From Plakobranchus ocellatus (taxonomy: Eukaryota > Mollusca > Gastropoda > Plakobranchidae), in NCBI GenBank assembly GCA_019648995.1, contig BLXT01004508.1:207209-231743 (forward strand): DNA of 24,535 bases. Reading direction: 5' to 3'. Below, piece by piece: positions 1 through 9,236 of this stretch. The stretch's first letter is position 1; each line of letters opens with the position of its first letter. A program made the translations under genes and the position numbers. The notes beneath the pieces were generated by a model. That model saw only the letters and a program-made list of their open reading frames with translations. It searched no databases and was not told where the DNA came from.

Positions 1-554
1 GGAAGACGCGCTTTGCAGAAGAGAAATTGCTAGTGGCACCATTTTATACCGAGCTTTGTTCCTGCCGCTAGGGTCTTCTCTGCCTCATTAAAAATTAAAA
101 TGGATGTAAATGTAGACGTAGGCCTCAAAACTAGTTCGATATGGCGTATCATATATTATTTTGCAGCCATCAAGGAATACAGTTGTAAGCGTTTAGAAAT
201 TGCCTTGTTGCCGTGCACCATCTATATTACTAGTCTTCACTCCCATTTCCGTATTTGTCGCGCAACGTGATGCTTTGCAGCTGTATTATAGAAAATAGAA
301 CCAGTTGGCTTTGATGAGTCACTGTCGATCTAAATTTTATAAATTCAAATTTCATAATCTGACCAAACATTATGCAAAAAACCTTAGAATGAATGGTTAA
401 TCAACATTATAAATCGAATCATCCTAAAAATTAAAAATCGAAAATGGTATCACTTTTAATTTTGTTTCAAATCTGGTCTAAACTTACTAAAAAAACCACC
501 TGAATAGATGCTAGGTCCATATATAGACATTTAGTTTAAGAGGATCCATAGGTG
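1..554. other. Upstream region without recognised gene
   Basis: AT-rich DNA with stops in all frames. The first 80 bases are more GC-rich. No gene, promoter or repeat could be assigned. Confidence 0.6.
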
Positions 555-662
555 CACATGATTAATTAGCCGATAAGGAGAAAGTATAGACGCTTGTAGG
601 AACAGTTTTGGACGTTCCTACAAGCGTCTATACTTTCTCCTTATCGGCTAATTAATCATGTG
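555..662. repeat. Perfect 49-bp inverted repeat with 10-nt loop
   Basis: The left arm 555-603 and right arm 614-662 are exact reverse complements (CACATGATTAATTAGCC... and ...GGCTAATTAATCATGTG), with spacer AGTTTTGGAC. RNA from either strand would form a fully paired hairpin. It may be a short foldback element, a recent template-switch event, or a small-RNA precursor. The flanks show no clear target duplication. Confidence 0.9.
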
Positions 663-1372
663 GGTAGGATTTTTGTGGGCCTGAAGAAAGTGAATTCGAG
701 CTTCGGTTAAGGTGATGATAATAGAGAAACATTGTGTATTTCTTTAATTTTAACACCATGAAGCAAGGATCTACAATGCTTTGGGCAATTATTAGTAATG
801 AGACGCAATCTTTAGCTTTGTGTTTTTTTTTTGTTTTTTTACAGAAGGTTATTTAATTGTTACTGGTGGATATCTGTAAATAAATAAATAAATAAATAAA
901 CAAGAGAAGGGCGGCCAGCTTTATGTAATTTACCTCTGGCATGAACCATTGGGCTACATGTACTCAGTGGTGCATTGGTAAAAGCTAGAGTTGTGCAGAA
1001 AAACAAAATCCCTTTACGGAAAGTAGGGCCTACATCCAAAATTGAAATGGTGACGTTCGTAGTTTCATTTGGATCAGTGAATAGAAGACATCAAAAGCAC
1101 AATAGCTTTATCACTGCAAGCCCGTCTAACTTTTAGTACTATAAATTGGAACATGAACAGATAGTCTTATCCTTTATTTGAACTTTTCCTACAATTGTAA
1201 ACTCGTGAATGTGTTCATCACTTGTTACATCACAATCATTTTTAATTTCTTGAGGCAATTTGACAGACTACACTTTCTTGCATAAAGCTCTTGACCAGAA
1301 AAGTCAAAGCAAAATGTAAAACTTCGGCAAAAACGTATCACAAAGACAAAAAGAGTAATACTCGCAACTCGT
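663..1372. other. Upstream noncoding stretch
   Basis: AT-rich, with T runs near 822-840 and a (TAAA)6 microsatellite at 877-900. No gene recognised. Confidence 0.6.
877..900. repeat. (TAAA)6 microsatellite
   Basis: Six perfect TAAA units. Confidence 0.9.
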
Positions 1373-1503
1373 ATAGCTGTGACCGATGAGTGAGAGGCTG
1401 GGACTGGACGAAATTTTGATCTACAGACCGTATTTTTTTAAAGGGAATTATGTACCAGTATGGCTGCATTTTCCTATTAAGGACTCTTGTACATGTAATG
1501 GTT
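1373..1503 (+). repeat. Duplicated 130-bp segment, copy 1
   Basis: From ATAGCTGTGACCGATGAG to GTAATGGTT. It matches 2059-2188 with roughly eight or nine differences (about 93% by eye), same orientation. Its nature is unknown. The short open frames through it differ between copies and do not look coding. Confidence 0.85.
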
Positions 1504-1534
1504 TTATAATAACGTGTAACCTTGCTGGTTTGGA

Positions 1535-1714
1535 GGCGTCGGTGGCACAGTGGATGGCGAGTCCGCCTTAAGATCTGCAGGAACTCTTCTATCGAGGGCT
1601 CGAGCCCCGTCGCGGGCTCCCTGGCCTGACGGAGGGCCTGAAAGTCTGAGAACACCATTTTGTAGACTCGCTATGTACAACCCCCCCCCCCAAAAAAAAA
1701 ACCCCACCAAATCT
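1535..1714 (+). mobile_element. tRNA-derived SINE with A and B boxes
   Basis: TGGCACAGTGG at 1543-1553 fits the RNA polymerase III A box and GGCTCGAGCCC at 1597-1607 fits the B box, so the head is tRNA-like. A central block (CCCTGGCCTGACGGAGGGCC, within 1619-1644) is identical in the intron 5 copy. The 3' part has a C11A10 homopolymer pair (1681-1701) and ends near CCAAATCT. It is not a functional tRNA: no cloverleaf with a proper anticodon arm could be drawn. Confidence 0.75.
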
Positions 1715-2058
1715 TGCTTCAATATTTTCCTTGATCCATCTCCTTCGGAGAATCAATGAAGTGTGTGTTCAAGGCTAGACCCGTCACAGGTGCGAGTAAG
1801 GTTTATATTAGCGCTGTACTCTACGGAGTCACGCACTTCGGCCAGATCTACATTGGTTTTAAAATTAAAATTTGGTACAATTGATAGATGAATTGTCATT
1901 GGAATGAACACCAAAACAATTCACAAAAGTTTCAAAACGATATTTTCAAACCATCGTCAAAAAAGTCACAGTTTATAACACTACAGGCGAGACACGAATA
2001 ACGTTCTGAATCTGCAAAGGAAGGAACATTGGGCTACTGGGCGAAAGGAACAATTAGA
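1715..2058. other. Noncoding stretch between SINE and second repeat copy
   Basis: No gene, promoter or repeat recognised. Confidence 0.55.
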
Positions 2059-2188
2059 ATAGCTGTGACCGATGAATGAGAGGCTGGGACTGGACGAAAT
2101 TTTGATCTACAGACCCTATTTTTTTAAGGGGATTATGTAACAGTATGGCTGCATTTTCCTATTAAAGACGCTTGTACACGTAATGGTT
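2059..2188 (+). repeat. Duplicated 130-bp segment, copy 2
   Basis: From ATAGCTGTGACCGATGAA to GTAATGGTT; partner of 1373-1503. Sequences outside the two copies are unrelated, so the boundaries are sharp. Confidence 0.85.
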
Positions 2189-2940
2189 AACGAAAACAAT
2201 CTTTAGACAGGCTGCTTCTGTGCCACAATGATGTATTGAGACGGTTGTGAATAAGAATGGGAGAGATGTAAGCTTTGAAAGATTTGTATTAGGCTAACAC
2301 ATTAAGCTATTGTTCTTGCTTTTAAATTCTTGTGTCTATAAGTAATTAAGCCTCAGTATAGCTCTTAAACCCTCCTACGCAAACACGGCTTCTTCGCTCA
2401 AGAAAAATGTCTCTAACAAAATTCAGAGAAAAAAAGGAGTAAGAGGAGGAGAAAAAAAAAAAAAACAGGAGGAGGAGGCACATGCATAATTATGTAAGCA
2501 AGTCTTGGAATTTCGAACGTATCGAAGACAGACAGTTACTCTGGAAGAGCAACAAAATGACTCTTCTTTGTTCAAAGTATAAAGAAGATCTAACACAAGT
2601 TTTGCTCTTTCCAGCCTCCAACACGGTAAACCTTCAGCTAGCCTGTAGTGCTGTTGTGCCTAGCGTAGGTACTGTTGACCTGTGGCGGTTTCCGTGGCTA
2701 TCATCGTACCCTGGTCCCTGGCTGTTGTTTTTCAGCTTACCTCAGTATAGGCCGTAGATTTGGACCTCTAGATTTAGACAATAAATGAGAACATGCAGGA
2801 AACGATGAGGCAATTATCAGGCCTTTAAATTTTAGTATAATCTCAAGTAGAACAGTGTTGATGTAACAAGGGTGTTTGTAACGAAACATTATTGTACCGT
2901 ATAGTTTAGTACGCCTACAGGTAAAATACTAACGTAGAGC
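2189..2940. other. Upstream noncoding stretch with GC-richer patch
   Basis: Contains a purine tract (2425-2478) and a more GC-rich patch (about 2590-2760) that could be promoter-proximal DNA or an untranslated exon. I see no TATA box or initiator that would settle this, and the open frame at 2482-2757 has no recognisable protein features. Confidence 0.4.
2425..2478 (+). repeat. Purine tract with flanking GGA runs and A14
   Basis: Almost pure A/G: AGAGGAGGAG, then A14 (2452-2465), C, then AGGAGGAGGAGG. The two GGA runs are mirror-like around the A run, a layout that can form triplex DNA. Confidence 0.7.
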
Positions 2941-2950
2941 CAGGAACTAA

Positions 2951-3325
2951 TCTAGATCTATGGTTAGATCTAGATGGTTCAGAAACTCAAGGAATAAAAC
3001 TGGTAAATTTTTACTAGATCTATGTTTCTAGATCCTCAGTGAGTTAGATCTAAAATAGATTGCATTAACTGATAAATAAAAGATAATCCGTGGACAGGCC
3101 CACTGACTTCTAGATCTAGATCTAGATCTATTATAGCACATGAAATGAAGTAACCTTATTTGTTCTACTGATCCCATCTGTATTCTGTTCTTCTGTTTGT
3201 TTTATGAGGCCAAAATAAAGGAAAACCCATTTAATGCAGGCCTAGTACTGTGTTATAAATTACTTCTTATTACTTATTACCATCGTATCTAGATCTAGGC
3301 CTATCTATAGATCTAGATCTAGTTA
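2951..3325. repeat. Cluster of TAGATC/TCTAGA hexamer repeats
   Basis: Self-complementary six-base repeats at about 2951-2974, 3014-3058, 3109-3131 (longest, just under four units) and 3287-3325. Each unit contains AGATCT and TCTAGA palindromes. Similar units recur at 14121-14127 and 22381-22545. Confidence 0.85.
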
Positions 3326-4667
3326 AATTGGCATTTTTTTTTTAGTTAAAAAAAACAAGTATATATTTCTGTATCTCATACATCAGATGATATGTTAGGC
3401 CTAGGCACAGAGCTGCCAATCACTGTGGATTTTTTTATTTTTCTATGCAAATGCAGGTAATTCCAAAAACATGAATTGCGATTGTTGCACAAACATCAAT
3501 TTTTCAACAGTTGCAAACTTTAAAAAACATTTTATACATTAAAATGCTGAATTCAAATTTAAGACTTCTGTCAGTTCTGGACTAGATTAAATAAGCTTCA
3601 ACAAAGAGAGTGAAGCCATATTTCTAAAGATGTTGATGTATTTTTCTCGGAAAACACACCGCACAACTTAAAAATTTTTTTTATCATGATGTAGTAGGTA
3701 TGCAAATCAAAACGTACTGTTTAGGAGTGTCGTAAAAAATACATGAGTATGGAAAACTGGTCGTAAAATACAAAAATTTGGTAATTTCTATTACTGGCTT
3801 TTCCCAAAATATCAATTTGGGTCAAGTTTTCCAGGATACAGAGGTAGCAATTGTTAAGGTGTGCAGCAAAAAAGAAGCCGGTTTAAGTTTAAAAGTTTAT
3901 GTAGATGTAGAAAAATATTGATCCAATAAATCAAGGGTAAAGAATATCTTAAAGTTAAAGCTGTGTAATACTTATAAATAAATTGCAATTGAATCAATTT
4001 CTCCATTCATTTTTTTGTCTGAGGGCTACCATAATATAAAGATACCCCTTTTACAAATCTAGAGTTCATGCACTCTCTTGCATCTTAGGCAGGCAATGAC
4101 CCACTTAGAAAGAGAAAGTGGGCCCCATATTTTGGACGAGGCTGGCAAATGCACCACAGTGTCAATGCTGTTTTAACATGGTGCAATGACGCAAGTGGCA
4201 TTGAGAAACCTTCTTGCATTCAGTGATATCCAGGATCAAATGAAAACACTTTCAAACCTAAACATTTCATTATATGCAAAGGGTAAATACCCTTTATTGT
4301 ATTCTGATTAAGTAGCTTATCTGTGTCTATTTTCTTGTGCAAGTAAAGTAAAAATTCAAAAATTAGGATCAGTGATTTTTTATGTTTCTTTCTTCCAGTA
4401 TTTTGAGTCTATTTATGGGTTGACTTCTTGCTCATCATTGGCAAGGGTAAACTTGACAATGGCACATCTTATTATTATTTTATGTTTTTGTTTTTGTTCC
4501 ACTATCTGTGGGCTAGAGTAAATACAATAATTATAATATTTAATATTTGAGCAGAAATTAAATTATGAATGCCAAAAATTCACATTCCCAGTATGACCTG
4601 CATTTTAACTTTATGGTGATGGAAAAGCAGAAAGTATTTTTTCACTATTTTTTTTTCCTTGTTTCAG
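3326..4667. other. Upstream noncoding stretch ending in the SON exon acceptor
   Basis: AT-rich, no gene seen. It ends with a polypyrimidine tract and gtttcag (to 4667), the acceptor of the first coding exon. It may be the 3' part of an intron in the SON 5' UTR. Confidence 0.6.
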
Positions 4668-4699
4668 ATTACCTATTGCTGTAAAAGAAGTGGCATGTA
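4668..4699 (+). other. SON: 5' UTR portion of first coding exon
   Basis: A long T-rich tract ending in gtttcag (to 4667) is a strong 3' splice acceptor, so the coding exon probably starts at 4668 and is joined to an upstream noncoding exon. An in-frame TAA at 4682-4684 lies between the acceptor and the ATG at 4700, so the reading frame cannot extend upstream inside this exon. I could not identify the upstream noncoding exon or the promoter. An unspliced leader starting close by remains possible. Confidence 0.6.
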
Positions 4700-4700
4700 A
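4695..4700 (+). promoter_or_regulatory. AUG-UAA start-stop uORF overlapping the SON initiator
   Basis: The bases ATGTAATGG contain a minimal upstream ORF (ATG at 4695, TAA at 4698-4700) whose last base is the first base of the main ATG (4700-4702). The upstream ATG has G at -3. The main ATG has G at -3 and G at +4, a favourable Kozak context. Start-stop elements can pause ribosomes and lower or tune initiation on the following AUG (known from other eukaryotic mRNAs). Its action here is an inference. Confidence 0.55.
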
Positions 4701-5723
4701 TGGCCGGCTCGGACATTTCTTCTATACCCTTGCCTTGTCACAAAGATCTGAGCAAACCCTCAAAGAAGAGTGTCAAAGAAGTGCTTCGTGAAGCCCTTAA
4801 AGATTCTGAGAAGAGTTTATCAGATGCTTCCAAATTAGTGTCTTTAAATGAGAAATCCAACTCCCCTGGATCTTCTAAGATAGAAATAACTTTGAGTGCA
4901 GAGGGAAAGTCCTCCCAAAGTATCGTGGATGAACTTTTCAAAGATTTCATTGCTCAAAAATTCAACCGAAATTGCAGCAATAATGATTTACCTCAATCAG
5001 AGAAGAAGACAGGGTCACCAACTGGGTACTCTGTTGATAAAATCAGTAAAATATTGGATATGGAGATACATTCTATTAAAAAAAATTCTAACTCAAATGA
5101 ATTGTATAACAACAGGACCCCTTCTCCTGTTGTCAGGAGTGATATTCTTGTCAGGGTTCCCTCGGAAAAGCATCATCACAAAGGAAAAAGTCGAAAGAGA
5201 CGAAGATCTGATTCTAAGACAGAACTTTTGTTAGACAAGCAAGTTAAAGATGACACTTCTGCATCCTCAGTTCCAGTTACTGTGAAAGTTTGCTCTAAAA
5301 CAACTAAAGCTGAAGAAAAGAGTGATGATTTGTCATCAGAAGCATCATCAAAAGAAGATCCAAAGGAAGAAATAAATCGATATCCTCATTCCAATATTGT
5401 GTTGCCCACAACAGTATCAGAAATTTTAAGGATGCCATTACCACAAGCTGTAGACAGTAATTCAAAAACAAACATCCTAACTTTGTCTCCCTCAGTTTCT
5501 AACAGTCACTCAGTCGTAAATTCCTCTCAAGCTGAGCCTGGGAATGAAGATATGGAAGATTTATCAAATGTTTCCAAAACCAGCTCAGGTCTGATGTTGC
5601 CAGCACCATTAGCCAAAAAGCAGGCCATACCAAAACAGCTGGGATTAAAGTTGACCTCCACAAGTGTATCTCTAATCAAATCAATGGAAAGAATTGATAA
5701 GGATGGTCATGTGTGGGAGGAAG
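4700..5723 (+). CDS. SON: SON exon 1 (first coding exon), residues 1-341 and part of 342
   Basis: Encodes the N-terminal part of SON. The start is the ATG at 4700, with an in-frame stop 15 nt upstream and a good Kozak context. Residues about 75-90 (IVDELFKDFIAQKFNR) resemble the extreme N-terminus of vertebrate SON, where a similar IEQIF..F...KF motif occurs. Residues about 110-125 (SVDKISKILDMEIHSI) resemble the next vertebrate block, and a basic patch with HHHKGKSRKRRR follows at about 158-169. The rest is Ser/Thr/Lys-rich and probably disordered. The last stretch, about 310-341, is less biased and ends DKDGHVWEEG. The exon stops at AAG|GTAAGC (phase 1); reading on into the intron gives a stop at 5771-5773. 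A leader of about 74 residues precedes the conserved motif, unlike vertebrate SON, where it lies almost at the N-terminus. Confidence 0.9.
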
Positions 5724-6608
5724 GTAAGCTTATAGCTATTGAGTTACTTAAAGTAAAACGCAATATAGGGTAATCTAAACTGTCATCTTTGTTGAAAGCT
5801 TTGTCAAAACTGTTCTATGGAAAATTATTATGCATCCTAGAAGGATATCAATGGTTTTTAACATTTTTTAAACTGCCAGTGCCACTCAAAACTTATAGAA
5901 GAATTTAGGCATGGATTAATACATTCCCTACCTTAAGGTAGTAATTTCTAGACCCCAAGCCGGGTCCCCCCCACAAACTTCTTATACTTATTGTACTTTT
6001 GTTCTCCTTTTTATTACTAACATTTTATTATACAGTATGTCTATGTTATTAGTGGAAACAAAAGCACTCTGGTTATTTTTGCAGACTCTCTATATCAAAC
6101 GTAGTGCACAGCTAACATAGTAAGGTCCTGTGGTATAAATCTGAGTGGGGAGGGAATGAGTTAAGAATCTTACAAAGACCAGAAAAGAGTGATTATCACC
6201 ATTTAAAATCATATTGAAAGGCTATGTTACTGTCCTATCTAACATTTTTTCTTTGTCAGCTTCTTCAGTCACTGAAACACCATTTAAGGATCAAAATTAT
6301 ATTGAATGTAACATAGCATGTATTTTCGTGTAATATCTGTATAAAAGCTGTGCATTTTCAAATAAAAAAAAAAGAAAAACAAACATAGGAGTTTTAAGTG
6401 AACTAAAATCAATGAAACAAATACAACATAAAAGGCCCTATCTGTAAGCCTCTAGACAGTTATTCATTTAACTTACTTGAATATAATTGACAATGTTATA
6501 CCGGGCATAAAGTGTATGTGCCATCAAATCTGTAAAGATCTGGTTTCATGAAATTGTGCACACCAAGAAATAAAAACTTCTCCTTTTTCTCATTTGCCTG
6601 TGATGCAG
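5724..6608 (+). other. SON intron 1 (885 nt)
   Basis: GT donor (GTAAGC) and acceptor ttgcctgtgatgcag. It contains a candidate TTAA-flanked MITE-like element (5916-6164, listed separately). The remainder is AT-rich with no coding signal. Confidence 0.85.
5916..6164. mobile_element. Candidate MITE with TTAA duplication and short terminal inverted repeats
   Basis: TTAA at 5916-5919 and at 6161-6164 bracket 241 bp. The inner ends are inverted relatives: TACATTCCCTACC on the left, and CTCATTCCCTCCC when the right end is read on the other strand, matching at 10 of 11 bases after the first two. TTAA target duplications are typical of piggyBac-type elements. No transposase is encoded. Inside are a 14-bp palindrome (5928-5941) and a GACCC/GGGTC stem (5951-5966). 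It could be chance in AT-rich DNA, so the call is moderate to low. Confidence 0.4.
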
Positions 6609-7047
6609 GGGAAATAAACTCATCCCAGAGTGAAAATGGTTTGCCAGACAGCGATTCTGACCCAGATGGATATCCATCTGAGACAGGCTCCATCAACTCT
6701 AATGGAGAGGATTGGCGAGAGCAAGTTCATAAGAGCAAGAAAAAACATAAACACAAGCACAAGAAAAAGAAGAAAAAGTCTAGCGGTAAGGATAAAGAAA
6801 AACAAGAAAAGGATGCCCCATCAGATGAAAAGAGTAGCTCCCAGGACAGAGGGGGCATTAAGCACAAACACAAAGACGCCATGAGAAGTGAAAGGAAGAG
6901 GAGGAGGAGCAGGTCCAAATCAAAAGAAAGCCGTAGTGTGAGGAATAAGGATGCTGAGGCTTGGGATACACAGGTTATCAGAAGTAGGGAAAGTGAAAAG
7001 TCCAAGCCTGGTAGCTCTCGCAGCCAGGAAAAAAATCTTAACTCTAG
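6609..7047 (+). CDS. SON: SON exon 2, Lys/His block and RS-like region (residues 342-488)
   Basis: Acceptor tgatgcag|GG and donor AG|GTAGGT. It joins in phase to both neighbours. It begins with an acidic Ser-rich stretch (NSSQSENGLPDSDSDPDG), then a Lys/His block (KSKKKHKHKHKKKKKK, about 383-398), another KHKHK at about 426-430, and an Arg/Ser part (SERKRRRSRSKSKESRS, about 434-450). Basic KH and RS tracts of this kind target proteins to nuclear speckles and mediate contacts with SR proteins (established for the family). The region sits where mammalian SON has its own KKSKKHKKHK and RS segments, but the long tandem repeats of mammalian SON are absent. Confidence 0.92.
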
Positions 7048-7898
7048 GTAGGTCATACTTCTTTTAAGCTGCAGATTCAAATTTGTAAAGAAATATTATA
7101 TTTTGTTAATCATTTTTCTTGAAACTGATTGATAAGTAGTGTGTAATGAAAATCATCTGAACTAGTTAAATTTGCTCCTTTGATGTAACTCAGAAATGTT
7201 CTCATAACTTTTCTTGGACAAAGTATGAGATAACCAGAACTTGCTCATCCACTCTTTATATCAGAAAATAGAAATCAACATCATCAAGCAGAGGGGAAAA
7301 CTTTATTTTGGTATATATCCTTAATCATCTATTCTTCAACTGCCTATCCATAAAAAAATAATGCATTCCCAACCACCTAGTTCACTATAGGTCTCTGTCA
7401 TAATATGGCAAATGACCTTTCTGCATCATTTGACCCCTCTAAACATCTTCTCATTATAACATTTTCAAGGATCTTTTTAGTCCTTCATGCTTTCTTAGGT
7501 GTTAAGAATATTTTTGTTCCCAGTAGAATAAGGTTTTCAAGCCACTTTTCTTTCCATACCTTATTCATCTTTTTAAGCTGGATTTTGGAAAAAAAAAAAA
7601 AGAAACTGGTCTCACCCATCAATGATAAAGTTTTACATTGTAGATGTATAAAAATACTAAAAAAAAAAATCTGATTTGGGTATTGGGTCCTTACTCTAAC
7701 TTTTGAACAGAATCTCAAGCCTAAAATTTATTGAAGAAAGATATGTCACTAAAAAACTTGTTGAGGCAGAAAGGTCAATCATGAGGTCTTGTTACTTTTG
7801 AATGATTATGAATTTATAAATATCATACTGAGGACAAAAAACTAGGATATTTTAAAAAATTCTTTATTTCATTCTTTTTTCCCTTTTTTTTTTTGCAG
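7048..7898 (+). other. SON intron 2 (851 nt)
   Basis: GTAGGT donor and a very T-rich acceptor ending ttttgcag. AT-rich; two long A runs near 7590 and 7660 are simple sequence. No gene or named repeat seen. Confidence 0.85.
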
Positions 7899-7964
7899 AT
7901 CAAGGTCTCCAAAACATGAAAGAAATTCACACAAATCTCGTTCCAGATCTAGATCGCCTAAAAG
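7899..7964 (+). CDS. SON: SON exon 3, 66-nt RS microexon-like exon (residues 488-509)
   Basis: A short exon encoding RSRSPKHERNSHKSRSRSRS-type sequence, an Arg/Ser dipeptide segment of the SON RS domain. Acceptor ttttgcag|ATCAAGG; donor AAAG|GTTAAA is weak after the GT. It is phase 2 on both sides, so inclusion or skipping keeps frame and would simply lengthen or shorten the RS domain by 22 residues. Support is in-phase joining to both neighbours plus the RS content expected at this position. Confidence 0.88.
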
Positions 7965-8747
7965 GTTAAATATTATTGCCACTGTACTAATACTTTTAGC
8001 TTCATATGACATAAAGAGCATGTGCGAGAAAAGAATTTATTTTGAATTTGTGAAAAAAAATTTTTTTATTGAATTATTTTCTTAGGCTTAAAAATTAGTG
8101 TAATATATTATTGGCAGTATTGACCCAAGCAAAGAGACACTATTGGTTGGATGCAGAGAATCAAATTTATCTGCCAGTCGCTACCTACTTCATTGCTAAA
8201 ATAAGGCCTTCAAAATAATGAAATAGGGTGGAGATGTTGAAGTAAAGGCTATAAAGGCAAATTATTTGGGGTTTTTTTGCGTCTCTTCCAAGAACTGTTG
8301 GACAAAATTTTTCTCACTGGCACCCCAGTTAGTAACCACAAGTATTTTTCTTTTTACTTCTTTGACCATTTTCCCAAAGTGACACTAGCCAAGTTTCTCT
8401 TTGTAGATCAATTAACAACTGGATATTTTTTGAACTGTTAAAATGAGAAACCAGAATTTCTGGGGTTGATGTTTTGTTAAAATTGGCAGCTTTGTGTTTT
8501 GAATTTTGCCTCAAACATCATTATGGTTACCAGTCCATACAGTCAGAAAAAAGGCCCCAGCTTTAACATTTTTTTTATGCAAACCCTAAATTTCTCACTT
8601 TGTAGCAGTACTTTCCGCTTTAATTTTCACAAAGCTTAGTTCCATAACTAGCTTATTTTCCTAATTTTGCTCTGTATATTTTTTCATACAAACACTGTTT
8701 TAAAATTAGATGTGACTGGAAGAATTTTATTCTTTTCAATTTTGAAG
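7965..8747 (+). other. SON intron 3 (783 nt)
   Basis: Donor GTTAAA, acceptor caattttgaag. AT-rich, no gene or recognised repeat. Confidence 0.85.
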
Positions 8748-8927
8748 GGGCTACTATGATGAATGGAATGCTAAATACTACTCCTCAAAGCATGAATCAG
8801 ATAGTCAATCTAAAGATCGCTATGCCTATAAACGTAAAAAAAGGTCAAGGAGCAAAGAAAGAAAACCCAAAGAAACGAGAGAACAAAGGTTGCAGATTGA
8901 CAAAGCAAAATTGAGGAGAATTGCAAT
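8748..8927 (+). CDS. SON: SON exon 4, basic linker after RS domain (residues 510-569)
   Basis: Acceptor ttttgaag|GGGCTAC and near-consensus donor AAT|GTAAGTG. It encodes an aromatic patch (GYYDEWNAKYYSSKHES), then a Lys/Arg-rich run (YKRKKRSRSKERKPKETREQ), then LQIDKAKLRRIAM. The last block matches the vertebrate SON segment LDKAQLLEIAKANA that follows the RS domain, which anchors the alignment. Phase 2 on both sides. Confidence 0.93.
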
Positions 8928-9236
8928 GTAAGTGTTTTTTTGGGTTAATTTTTTTTTTTTTTAATTGTTTTAAACAAAATAATAATAATACGTTCTTAAA
9001 GACTTTTCAGTGTGTTAAGTGGTCAAATTCATGAAATCCTTGGATGCTCAATTTTTTAAAGAAACAAAAAGTACAATTTTGTTCTTTTATGATGGCCACT
9101 TAAATTTTAAGTTAAAAGTTGGACATGTCCTCAGACTTGTTAACTACTATTAAAGTTATGAAGTTTGTATTTACAATATGATATTGGAGGGAATGATTTA
9201 GATTAATCGTAAGGCTTTGATTTTTTATCATTCCAG
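8928..9236 (+). other. SON intron 4 (309 nt)
   Basis: Donor GTAAGT, acceptor tatcattccag. AT-rich short intron with nothing else visible. Confidence 0.9.

Noticed and set aside
1541..1612. Possible tRNA gene
   Set aside because: A and B boxes are present, but the spacing and arms do not make a proper cloverleaf; the same sequence recurs truncated in intron 5, so it is a SINE head.
1386..1759. Overlapping short frames on both strands around the SINE
   Set aside because: They run through the duplicated repeat and SINE and change between copies, so they are not genes.
2482..2757. 91-codon open frame on the + strand
   Set aside because: No recognisable domain, no homology I can recall, and stop-flanked in a noncoding setting. 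Length is within chance expectation.
5724..5773. Continuation of the exon 1 reading frame past the donor
   Set aside because: The GTAAGC donor is strong and joins in phase to exon 2; the extra residues are intron read-through.
6548..6608. ATG-started extension upstream of exon 2
   Set aside because: It crosses the acceptor tgatgcag; the part before 6609 is intron 1. A separate promoter is not indicated.
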